Source: Plicaturopsis crispa FD-325 SS-3
Lineage: Eukaryota; Basidiomycota; Agaricomycetes; Amylocorticiales; Amylocorticiaceae
Assembly: GCA_000827205.1 (NCBI GenBank)
Contig: KN832557.1
Span: 934,420 to 998,419 of the forward strand
Length of the DNA: 64,000 nucleotides
Direction: 5' to 3'
Shown in pieces: positions 33,870-44,825 of the stretch (the stretch's first letter is position 1; each line of letters starts with the position of its first letter). Both the position numbers and the translations under genes were made by a program. Under the pieces are notes generated by a model. It was not told where the DNA came from and did not search any database. It saw nothing but the letters and a program-made list of their open reading frames with translations.

Positions 33870-35511
33870 TCACTCAACCTTGACCCGGTACTTCTCAGTG
33901 GGGCGGCGGACGGCTTTCCCCTTCTTGTCGCGGTAGAACACAACATCACCTGTAAAGGCATGACGTGAGAAGGGGGAAAAATTCGAAGTACTGAACAGTG
34001 GGTCTGACCTTCATCCTCGACGAATTGGCACCGGTTGTAGCTGTCCCAAAGTGCCAAGAAGCAGTTCTTGTCGTTGTAGGCGTAGTGCTCGCCGATGAAC
34101 TCCTTCAAGTACTTAGTGGCCTCAGGTCCGTGGTCTGTGAATCAACGTCAGTGAATTTTTTTGAAGTCAAGAAGCTGAACGATCTCACAGAAAGGCATCT
34201 TCGGGAAGAAGTGGTGAATGACGTGGAAATGCGCGACGTCGTGGAGGAAGAAGCGGCCTTGCCAGCCCAGGACCGGCCTGTCAACGGTGCAGGCAGCACC
34301 GCGCTGGTAGGTCCACTCCTTGCCGCGGTAGTGGGGGAGGGTTGCGTCCGTGTGGTGCAGGTACGTGATCATGATGAACCAGTGCGAGACCTCGAGCCAG
34401 GGGAAACCGTAGTACTTGATGACCTCTGCGGCACCCCACTTGCGGGAGGCAGCCATCACGCCCCAGATCATCGCAGCAATGCCGACATTGGAGATAAGGA
34501 CAGCATTACGCTGGCTTTTGTTGAAGAGCACCGAGTTCGCTAGAGGATGTTCAAGTCAATATTTGACCATAATACCAACGATCCGAGCCGGGACTCACGG
34601 TCAAAGTGGTTGGTCCACTTCGGGTAGTTCTTTTGGCCGGAGACATTGAAAAGAAGGTACGCCGGGAATGCGAGGACTTGTTGACGAACGAGCCTGCAAA
34701 ATAAATTAGTAAAAAGAGAACGGCAGGGACTAAACAGATCACGGACATGAACAGTGTGTAGAGCGGGGTGTCACCAAGTATTTCTTCATACTTGTCCTCG
34801 CTGTCAACATGCTTGGGAAGTCCAAGGTCACTCCGAGTCTTCGGCACATACACCTCGTCACGCTCCATCGAGGCGTGGTTACTGTGGTGACGGTGGTGCG
34901 AGATTCTCCAGCTGAAGTACGGAGTCCAAAGGAAAGTGTGAGTGATCTGTGTGAGCAGGACATTAAAATCGGTTTCCTAGACAGTTTCAACAAAGTACAT
35001 ACAAAGCCGATGACATCGTTGACGATCTTGTGGTCGGAGAAAGCGCCATGGCCGCACTAGAACGAAATGCAACCGTTAGATTTAATTCCGGAGACAAGGG
35101 AAGAGGGTGTTACCTCGTGGCCGATGACCCAGACACCGGTCAGGATAAGACCTTGGAACCACCAGCTGAAAGACATATTCTCAGTAGACTGAGGTGCGAT
35201 ATACGTCGAGTCACTCACTAGACACCCCACGCGGACCAGCGCGCGACCTCAGCGCCGATCGGCGTGAGCTTCTCAACCGCGGAAGCACTCTTGAAGTAGG
35301 GGTCGATGAAAGTCGCGAGCTTGAACGCAACAGCCGCCAACAGAAGATCCCGTGCAAGGAACAGCAGGCCGCGCGTGGTGTCGCGAACGAAGAGGTGCGG
35401 CGGGATAGCCTTGCGGATTTCCGCGAGGGTGTAGGGCATCGGCTCGTACTCGGGGAGGGCATCCTCCGAGTATTTTTCGGTCTGAGCGGGTGCGGTGGCA
35501 GTGGTGGCCAT
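33870..35511 (-). CDS. Delta-12-type fatty acid desaturase, copy B
   Basis: Eight exons, complement(join(33870..33949, 34009..34134, 34189..34539, 34599..34693, 34747..34946, 35003..35056, 35114..35165, 35219..35511)), 416 residues. All eight exon lengths equal those of copy A and the proteins are nearly identical apart from the first 20 residues and scattered changes. The same three His boxes (HECGH, HHRHH, HVIHH) and membrane segments are intact, so both copies should be active ER desaturases of the oleate delta-12 group. Introns are of similar size but diverged. The two copies are 10 kb apart on the same strand, separated by the sedolisin and F-box B, so this is not a simple head-to-tail tandem. 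Upstream sequences differ, which would allow different regulation. Confidence 0.93.
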
Positions 35512-38397
35512 TGTGAGTGGTGCTGATACTCCTATCGAGGAAGATGAGGGACAAGAGAACTGGGCAGGCCCTGGGTTTTAAATGACGACGGAGGGGAACG
35601 TGATTTTCTGACCGCACGGAGTGGTGATATGGTAAGAAGGACGAGGAAGTGATGGCCATGCATGGAGCACGGAGAGCCAATGCTCTCGATGTACTTCTGC
35701 AGTTGCTGGAAAGGCCATCAGCCTGAGCGCCGAGGGAATTGATACCTAGCGAAGTGGCAGATAGGAACCACGATATCACGGACAGCCAGGAGGGTCGTGC
35801 TTCTCTTTAGAATCGATGGACTTGTCAGATCGAGTTCAAGATAGACTCATAGGCAAGAATTGAATATTGCGTACCCAATCAAGAAAATTGCCTTTGTGTT
35901 CGCGCGCCGGTGTACTGTACTTACACGGATTGATCCCATCCCCGCCGATAGCGGTGTTTTGGCAGAATCTCTGATTCGACTCCAGATCACTCTGGAGGCT
36001 AATCTCGCGCCCTTCAATCTTCGTAGCTCGGGATGCGGTACTTGTTCTCATACAGCGCTTCCAGCTGCTCTGTGCGGGCCATCAATGAGCATGGAGTTAA
36101 GAGGCACATTATCACGATAGATATACGATGCACTTACATGAACGAGAAAGGAACCACCCTCAATAGTGAGCACAAGAATCCACATTACGCAACCGGAGCA
36201 CGCATTCCTAAAATTAAGAACGCACGCCAACCTGACCGTGCCTGTTTGTCGCCTAACTGTGCTTTTACGGAAGCGCTGGGCACAACACTGGCGTCGGGAC
36301 CTCGATACGATCCGTGCAACCATTTAGACAATGATAGATCTGGAGCGCGCTCAGACCGTGAACACGTATTGTGGAATTTGAAGCCTGCATATGCGAGTGA
36401 GTATGGGATGAAAAACCTGAATGTAAACGAACTTGAGGCGTAAACATTGATATTCCCACTTCTGTAGTCTTCAGTAATGCCATCCTCACTGCGGAAAACA
36501 GGCGGAAAATGACGCAAATTGTTGCTCTCGTAGCACTGTTCGATAAAAAATCAGAGAAGCGTTCAATGAAGAGATGGCAAATTTGAGAACACCGACAAAA
36601 ACTCCAGATAGCTACACGGCATCGAAGCACTCGCAGACTGTACTGCTCCGTTCCATCGGCAACGGATAGAATGCGAGCGCAACGGCCACGGAGGCACGTG
36701 TTAATGTGATTCACCGTACATCTATAGCACGAAGAGGAAAACCACGGGACGCATGAAGCGAGCTTGCTGTCACGGAGATGCATTTCACCTACCGCCCAGC
36801 CGTCGAGCAAGATGTGAGCCGGACTAGAGTACGGGACACAGCGCCTCGCAGGAACAAGATAGTGTTCCGGCAACCTGCGGGGAACGATGGGAAACCTCGG
36901 AGAATCAATTAAAATGCGGGGGAAGAAGGATGATAGGGCATCATCTGCACCAGTTCAGATGTCCCGATAGACAAAGAATCTTGTGAGAACCCGATGCAGA
37001 ACGTAAAAGCTAACCTCGTGTATTGGCCAGCATGCCGTTGCATGAATGCGCAGGAGCAAAGAAACCTTTCGATGCCCCTCCGAGAAAGCGAGGGCTGTAA
37101 TTGCAGTCGTTCATACGAAACAATTGGCTCCCCCGATTTGGACCCGTTACATCGCCCAACAAAGGGTCCACGTTCTAAAGTAAATATTTGGAGCATTAAT
37201 GGTCTCATGCACAGTACCAGCGAGTGAAACTCACGTCACCTTGACTGCGCACGCACCCAACTGAGATCATTGTGTCCTAGGTGACGCCAGACATTGATTG
37301 GGAACAAAAAAATACGAAAACATTCGAGCTGCTCAGAACGTTCGCATGTACCATGGAGCAAGGGACACGGGAAGCACGCAAATGCAGACTCCCACATGGA
37401 GGTCGATAGAGCCGAAGTCGCAGTGCAGATCGATATGGCGCCCAAATGGAGGACTTTGTGTCCGAGCAAAGCGGCTGCGAGGTGACCAGGTCTTGACTAT
37501 ATGGTTGCCAGTGCTGATGCGCTCGAAAATTGGACTTGTGCTTCCTAGTAGACATTGCGCGGGATCGGGGCCGCCGCCCGCCGCAGGCCCTTGCAAGTTA
37601 GATGTGTGGCATGGTTACAACTATCTCTGCAAGGAGGGTAAATTCTAGCATGTCGACTTGAACAAGGTTTGGCATCGTGCGTACAATGGCGTGCGTCTGC
37701 AGCACGGCTGCATGGCGGAGTTCTCCATTTACTCCGTACGTGGCGAGTTGAGAACGAGCGAGGTAGCGACTCTGGAGTAGCCTGGTAGAAGAACTTCCTT
37801 GCACAACTTTGAGCATGGGACTCGGAGCAGAGCGTCGATATCGACGAGCCTGAGCAGTGAGCAATCGTGTGTTGAGCAACTTTCCCAGAGCAAGACTGGA
37901 ACGTCAAGACGTCGACGGTGCGGCTTTCTTCGCAATAGCAGGATTGTCGGCCGGGATGATATCGATATGACCTTGATTCGCCCGCTACCGTTTCATGTGA
38001 AAAGATATCTACAGTGGCCGTATAACGGTATGCCTCTGGCTGGAACAATGGCTAGAACGAGCGATTTCGACAGTGGAACTGGGTATGACTGCGCACGTAC
38101 GATAAGGGCCTAGGACATAGGATGAAGGTGAACATCTGAACGCCGCTCAATGCAAGTTTGGCTACCGAGTACAATGCGGCGTTATGATGTGCAGCGGGCA
38201 AACAATGTCAGGTCAACGAGGGTTTGGAAGTTGAAATGCTGAGCGCTAACGCGTGGCAAAATCAATAACTTCAGCGCCCAAAGCGCACTTATTAAACGAG
38301 TTCCCTTGCGGCGCCATACATGCCACGTATACATACACTACATACCATGGATGAGAAATTGGTACGTGTATATGTATGATACTACCAGGGCATCCGA
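35512..38397. other. 2.9 kb intergenic region, possible unrecognised exon
   Basis: No gene can be named. On the minus strand near 35925-36069 there is an open stretch bordered by a plausible CAG acceptor and GTAAGT donor, and another open piece with a GTAAGT donor just upstream at about 36138-36190. These could be exons of an unrecognised gene or a remnant. The rest shows only short overlapping frames. Confidence 0.3.
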
Positions 38398-39833
38398 CTA
38401 CTCCTGCGCCAACAAGTTGTTGATCGTGTCCTCGACAGTCTTCTGCCACGGCACATACTCGGTGATTCCGAGCACTTTCGCTGCCCTGCTCGTGTCGATG
38501 GTCGACAATTTGCCCTGGTCTGCAGTGATATCCACGTCGTCCACCTTGGGCAGCCTTCCAGCCAGTTCCGGCCTCACGCTCTTCAGGTGCTTCACTGCCT
38601 CAGCCCAGGTGAAAGATCCACCGCTGATTAAGAACCGTTTCTCTTGGACATCGGCGCCTTGAGGCAGCTTTGGAAGCTCCAGTGCCGCTATGTGCGCGCG
38701 GGCGACGTCGCGGACGTCGCAGAAATAGGGAGGCATCTGTGCCGGGAGGGGGCGACCAGCGGCACCTGTGATCAGTGCGCCGACGTAGTTGTTGCTTCCA
38801 AATGCACGGGTCGGGAAGTTCGGCGCAAAGGGCCCGTAAATGAAGGGCGGAAGGACTGTAATGAGTAAAATGTAAGTAAGAGCACGATCAGGTATATGGA
38901 ATTGCTACCGACTTGTCGCGACGTCGAGCTCGGGATGCGCTTCAGCAAACTTCCAAGCTTCCTGCTCTGCAAAAATCTTGCTGGCGAGGTATGTGGTCAT
39001 AGTGTTCTGACTAGCCTCCTCGCGGGTAATGTTGCCCCAATCTAGGCGAACACCGAATGAGTCGACGGCCACTAGAAGGATGTGATGGCAGCAAACCTTT
39101 CTCTGTCCAGGTCTTTCCGGCGTATGTATCCGCTATAATCGAGGAAGCTGATGAACAAGCATAAAGTAAGAATTTGAAAAACAATCGGTGGAAGTGGGTC
39201 CCAACGATGAATTATAGTGCCGTAGCTGCTGGTAATCACGATCTTGGTGATTCCATGGCGTTGAGCCTGGCGAACGACATTCAACGTGCCTTCGATGGCG
39301 CCCTATCCCAAAAGATACTTTTAATAGCCGATCGACAGAAAGAGAAGAGGAAAGCATACGTCGAACATGGCATCCGCGGATGCGCTAGGGTCCATCGGCG
39401 ACGCGACGTGAATGACGGCGCCGACACCTATAGACGTCGAAATATCAATGGATAGGAAACCCCGGATCAGATTAGATTCGCCACAAACCTTTGAGCGCGT
39501 CGGTGACATCATCCTTGGCAATATCGTCGACTTCGACGAGCTGCAGCTGGGGATATTTTGCTCCAGCGGTGTCGCGCACCTCGTCGATCTTGGCTTTGCG
39601 GACGGTCCTACAAATAGGAAACCCATGAGTGATTGGGACGGGGTGTATTGTGTGAAAGTGTGCTTACCCGCGGACTGGATATCCGGCCGTAAGGAGTTGG
39701 TACGCGATATTCGCGCCTAGGAAACCAGAGACACCAGTGACCTAAGCGTGGGCGATGGCTGTCAGCCAACAGATACGAAGTGGGAAAAAGGACGGCGTAC
39801 CAGAACGAGAGGCTTGCTTGACACTGAAGACAT
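38398..39833 (-). CDS. Extended SDR reductase (dihydroflavonol-reductase-like)
   Basis: Eight exons, complement(join(38398..38855, 38913..39041, 39097..39132, 39206..39302, 39360..39427, 39489..39607, 39668..39741, 39801..39833)), 337 residues. The N-terminus MSSVSSKPLVLVTGVSGFLG holds the TGxxGxxG nucleotide-binding loop of extended short-chain dehydrogenases; GTVRKAK follows, a pattern typical of NADP users. Further landmarks are VIHVASPM, SSYGTI, the active-site YLASK (Tyr-x3-Lys) and ILPPFIYGPFAP. The family includes Gre2-type methylglyoxal/aldehyde reductases and cinnamyl-alcohol-type enzymes that reduce ketones or aldehydes in the cytosol. The substrate is not predictable. Some donors are weak (GTTGGG, GTCGGT) but are the only ones that keep the family sequence in frame. 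Confidence 0.92.
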
Positions 39834-40593
39834 TTTGATACTATCGAATAAAAAGTGAAGAATTGAGATGAGAGGATGATGAATGAGCTGATGTTGTTCA
39901 GAATCTGCGTCTGACTACGAGCACTGGAAAGTAACAAAGAATAGCGGGATGAATGGGATAACTTGCATCTAGTTCATGGGCTTAAGTAAATTCTACGGTC
40001 TTGTCCGCAGTGCACGCTGTCTTGGCTTACCGTCGTCCCTCGTGACACCCCGCAGCGTTGGAGAATCACTACTATATGCTGTGGGCGCAGTCTGAACAAA
40101 TGGTGCGGTGGGGGCGGACAGCAGCGGACGCAGGCGCATTGTGGTCTTGGGTCACCAGACTCTCTGAACCTTCCCGTACGCGTTCTGGCTGGAAGAGCAA
40201 AGAAATGACGGTCGGGGGATACGAGCATGGATAGTAGGGACTGTATAGCATCGTGGAAGCGTCCCTTGCTCGAAGACTATGCAGCGGCACAGCGTCTTGG
40301 TCAGTACGTCGCGATCCAAAATCGGACCCACCTACGGTGGCCCACCTAAAGCTCAGCCGCGGCCCGCCAGCGTGTGCATGCCACACGTGCATAGTCAACG
40401 ACCGTAGCGCTGCGGACTTTTCGACCGCAGCAACGTCGGCCAAGCTGCATGCGTTGCGATACACTGGGATCAATACGAGATGGCAAAGGCCTTTGTGTTC
40501 TGTCAAAGACAGGAAAGCTGCGGCCAGCCATATCAGATTCACACGACCTGAAACCGCTAAATGCCTAGAAGACTAAGATATTGATAAAGATAT
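39834..40593. other. Intergenic region, no gene seen
   Basis: 760 bases between the RRP9 stop and the reductase ATG, both on minus. It should contain the reductase promoter; I see no repeat or recognisable motif. Confidence 0.45.
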
Positions 40594-42658
40594 CTATACC
40601 AACGTCCGTTGTTGCAGCGCCACGACGAGCGCCCCATTGACGGCGCCGCCGTCAGTGATCTTCAGCCATCGACCGAGTCGGTGTTCTTGCCCAAGTCCAG
40701 CGACCAGAAGTGTCTGCGTTCGTTGTGCACGTGCTCGAGCGGAATCAGCGCCATCATCGGGTGCCCAGGAGAAGGTCGGGAACACCGCTGCGGAGGAAGA
40801 TGACAGGAACTGCAGTGAGTTGACGACGCCGGGGGCAGGGATGGTGCCGATGAGGGTGAGGGATTTTAGCTTCGCGTCTAGCTTCCATATTCGAATGTCG
40901 CCCTCCCACGAGCCTAGCAAGAAGAAAGTTACGCAGTATTATTAGTACTGCGGTGACCCAGATAGTTCGCGAGCGGGAATAAAGGACGCACCGGATGCTA
41001 TCGTGTCTGAATAACGCAGACTTGCAATAGCGGTGACCCATCGTGGTGTTTGGATAAGGCCCTCGGTCTCCGAGTGTACCTCATGCAGTCCATGGGCGAG
41101 GGCCTGCGTGAACACGGGTTTTTTCTTCTGTGTCGTCCATAGGCATATGGAACTAAGCAAACGTCAGGATAAGAAGCAATAGAGGTCGTTAGTGCGTACC
41201 CGCTGTCACCACCGCTGACGAAAGTAGTCTCGTCGATCATGGCTACACATTCGATACTCCCCTCAACGAATTTCTTCGCCTTTCCCCGCCGCTCCTTCGG
41301 CCGTGCCCGCTCCCCATCGAGGTCCATCGCGTCTCCCGCAGCGTCCTCATTCTCGTCCAAGCGCGACGCACCGATACCATCCAGGACATCCCGCACAGCG
41401 CTCCTTCCGCCCCCTCGAAAGACCAATTGGCTTTCATCCACGATCTTCCAGAAGCGCACGGTTTTATCCCGTCCGCCTACGCTGACGGCTGTCTCGCCCC
41501 GTAGCGCATCCAGCGAGAGTACCGCGTCTTGGTGCCCAAACAGTGTTTCGACGTACCCCATCACCGTGGGTGATAGGTCGTACAGCTTGAGTGTTCTATC
41601 ATGGGATCCGGTATATAGTTGATTCGTGTTTTTGCGGAACGCCAATGTCTGCGACGGAGGAATATAAATTCCCCCAATTCCAAGCATGCAGCAAGATGGA
41701 CTCACGGATATTAGATCCTTGTGTCCGCCGAATCCTCGTACCCATTTCTCGCCTTCTACATCCCATACACCTACTCTCCGATCGCGACCGCCGCTAGCGA
41801 GGAGTTTCCCATCTCCGCTCAACGCGAGGGCCAGCACTTCATCAGTATGGCCTTCTGCCTCTGTCGGAGCAGACGCCTTGTTTTTGCCTTTTCCTTGAGA
41901 TTTTGGCCGCGATGGTGGTATCCGTTTGTGAAAGGTCGCGAGTTTTTTGCCAGTGGGAATGTCCCACTTGATTATGGAGCCTTCTTTACCGGCCGTAAAC
42001 AGGAATCTGGCATCTGCAGACGCGACGGCGGAGGTGACGGAGAAGCGGTGGCCTCGCGTGCGCAGGACTGGAGGCGACGGCTGGGAAAAATCGAACTACA
42101 TGCCGGAGTCAGAGATAGTGGGCGTCCCGAAGGACAGAAACTCACAGAATCTGCCACGAAAAGGTGGACTTTCCCGGAATGCTCCATTACATCCTGTTTT
42201 AATCGTGCAGAGATCAACTCCTTGTCAATCTCTGCGGCGTCATAATCCCCATCCGCTGCAGAGACACGTTAATTCCCGTTCGGAGGTCTAGCACGCGCAC
42301 ACATACCTCCTAAGCCCTCCTTGACACTGTCGAGGTATAGCTGCGCCAATCGTAGTCTCTTCTCCGCGGGTGTCTCGTCCTCATCCTCGTCGCCGCTCAC
42401 AGCCTCCTCGGACCCTGCTCTCAAGTCCAAATCGTCGAGATCCTCGTTCGTCGCATCGGACTCTAGCTCCTCGTCGGCCTTCCCTTTTCCTTTTCCCTTC
42501 TGTGCCCCCTTCGTGATTTTATGTGCGCCGGTAGACCCACGCGCCTTGCCGTTTGGCGCCTCTTTTCGCGCGAATTTTTTCGAGGGACCAGACGATCCAG
42601 CAGCATCGGATCGTTTGCGCTTTCTAGGCTTGTTTTTTGCGAAGAACGAGTCGGACAT
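40594..42658 (-). CDS. RRP9: U3 snoRNP WD40 protein
   Basis: Six exons, complement(join(40594..40913, 40992..41152, 41200..41648, 41706..42095, 42146..42255, 42307..42658)), 593 residues. The N-terminus is basic (KPRKRKR, a nuclear signal) followed by an acidic Glu/Asp-rich stretch and RLAQLYLDSVKEGL. Then come WD40 repeats with GHTDEVLALALSGDGKLLAS, GGRDRRVGVWDVE, GSHDRTLKLYDL, LFGHQDAVLSLDA and GGRDKTVRFWKI. This order, with the AEKRLRLAQ helix ahead of the propeller, matches Rrp9/U3-55K, which binds the U3 snoRNA B/C motif and acts in the nucleolus in 18S rRNA processing. An inserted acidic/basic loop interrupts the propeller near residue 390. It shares a 185-base divergent promoter with alanine aminotransferase. 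Confidence 0.93.
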
Positions 42659-42843
42659 GGTGTTATTTCGCTGCTGCAGCTGCAGCAAGGTGACGCAGTG
42701 AAGTCCCAATCAAAAAAATTGTGACCGGCGTATAGATCGAGATATTCCCACGGTCAGTAAAATATATTTATCGCCTCTGCGGGGGGGAACGTGACTCGGA
42801 CCATACGGATTTGAGGTGCACGACTTGCGCGGGTGGCCCCACG
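42659..42843. promoter_or_regulatory. Divergent promoter, RRP9 / alanine aminotransferase
   Basis: Only 185 bases separate the two start codons (230 if the internal ATG at 42889 is used), so a compact bidirectional promoter is likely. There is an A/T-rich stretch (TAAAATATATTTAT near 42757) and a G-run at 42781-42787. Confidence 0.45.
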
Positions 42844-44544
42844 ATGCTAAGGTCCTGTATCCGACTTCGACCATCGATTCACGCCAGAATGCGCCCCTTG
42901 ACCACCGACGCCCTCAATCCTGCTATCAAAAATGTCCAGTACGCCGTCCGAGGCGAGCTGGCGATCAAGGCAGAGGTCCTCCGAGAAAAGCTCGGCCAGG
43001 ACGACCATGGCCTGCCTTTCGACAAAGTTATATCGTCCAACATCGGGAATCCTCAGCAGAAGGGCTTGGATCAGCCCCCGTTGACGTTTACGAGACAGGT
43101 GAGTCGACCGCTGCTGGATTCACTACGGGCGTTTACGAGTCATGTTCATGCGCGCACGCTCTGAGAGCGTCGCGGAATACCTGGACTATGTCTCGTCGCG
43201 TTGACATGATAGGGGGCCTTGAGATATGTTTCCGCCATTACAGCAACTGATTTATCTCGTTGCTGTTAGGTTGCTGCGCTCATGGAATGGCCTGCGCTTG
43301 CGCAGTTGGCGCCAAACGCGTTCCCCAAGGATGTCATTGCCCGTGCAAAGGAGCTACAGGAGGAAATCGGGTCTGTGGGAGCCTATTCGCACAGCCAGGG
43401 TGTCCCTCTCATTCGCAGGAGCGTTGCAAAGTTTATCGAAGGTTAGCGCTCGTGCTTTTCTAAATGACTCATGCGCGGCTAATTTTATGCTCCAGAGCGT
43501 GACGGCTATCCGTCTGACCCCGCACACATATTCTTGACGGGTGGCGCCTCTGCTGGCGTATCGCTACTAATCTCCATGCTGATCACCGGTCCCAAGGACG
43601 GCATCCTCATCCCCATTCCCCAATATCCCCTTTACACCGCCAGTCTTGCGCAGTTCAACGGACAGCCAATTCCTTACCATCTAGACGAGGAAACAGGATG
43701 GTCGACATCGCTGCACGAAATCGAAGCGGCTCTCGTCAAAGCCGAGCAGGATGGCATTACCCCCAAGGCCCTCGTGATCATCAACCCAGGCAACCCCACC
43801 GGCGCGCTTTTAGACGACGTTACACAGGAGAAGCTTGTGCAGCTGTGCGAAAAACACTCCCTCGTCATTCTTGCCGATGAGGTGTACCAGCACAATCTCC
43901 ACCGCGGCGACACGCACCCATTCCACTCGTTCAAAAAGACCGTCCGCTCCCTCAACTCTCCCGTCCCCCTCGTGTCCTTCCACTCCATCTCCAAGGGCGT
44001 GTCCGGCGAATGCGGGCGCCGGGGCGGGTACTTTGAGTGCACGAACATCTCGGACAACGTGATCGCGGAGATCTACAAGATGGTGAGCGTCGCACTGTGC
44101 CCACCGCTCGCGGGTCAGGTCGGCGTGGACAGCATGGTGCGCCCGCCGAAAGAGGGCGACGAGAGCTACGAATTGTGGAAAGCGGAGACGGATGCGATCC
44201 ATGCGGCGCTCGCCCATCGGACGGGTCTTATGGCCACCCGGCTCAACAAGCTGCCCGGCGTGTCGTGCGTCGACTCCCCCGGTGCGCTGTATCTCTACCC
44301 GCAGATTGAGCTGCCGGATGGCGCGGTAGAGGCGGCGCAGAAGGCTGGCAAGGCGCCCGATGCGTTCTACGCTCTCGAGATGCTCCACGAGACAGGCATT
44401 TGCGTCGTCCCCGGATCTGGATTCGGGCAGAAGGATGGACAGCATCATTACCGGCTGACATGTTTGTGTCCTGGCGTCGAGGACTACGTGGGCAAACTCG
44501 AGAAGTTCCATCTAGGATTTGTAAAGAAATATGGGGGGCTATGA
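42844..44544 (+). CDS. Alanine aminotransferase (PLP-dependent)
   Basis: Three exons, join(42844..43098, 43270..43441, 43496..44544), 491 residues. Fold-type I aminotransferase of the alanine branch: SNIGNPQQKG, YSHSQGVP, NPGNPTGALL, LADEVYQHN and the PLP-lysine motif HSISKGVSGECGRRGGYFE with Lys near 309. It interconverts alanine and 2-oxoglutarate with pyruvate and glutamate. The start at 42844 adds MLRSCIRLRPSIHAR, an arginine-rich, acid-free leader like a mitochondrial presequence; the next in-frame ATG at 42889 would give a protein without it. The two starts could yield mitochondrial and cytosolic forms, as for several fungal enzymes, but this is inference. The 171-nt first intron is long for this window. 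Confidence 0.93.
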
Positions 44545-44825
44545 TGAGTGGATCTTTTGTATCATTTCTGCAATTCTAGTATCACATTTCCACTGCTTTT
44601 AGCAAGCCTATAGGCCTCCCGGTCTCAAGCTGTGGGCTGTAGAGCATAATCGTGCGCGTTAAACCCGCATCAACTGAGTATCTGACACACAGAAGCGCCT
44701 GCATGCGCTGCGCGTGCGCTGGTGGCTGTCATAAATGATACTAGTAAGCTGGACATCAACGTCGAGTCTCCCTCCTCCTCTTCCTGTCTTTGACCTCTCA
44801 CCAGATCGTAGGGCGCTAACAAACC
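44545..44825. other. Intergenic region, promoter of TPR gene 1
   Basis: 281 bases between same-strand genes. Nothing recognisable apart from a CT-rich stretch just before the ATG at 44826, common in fungal promoters. Confidence 0.4.

Noticed and set aside
43810-44511. 233-codon antisense frame in alanine aminotransferase
   Set aside because: A shadow of the highly conserved plus-strand enzyme.
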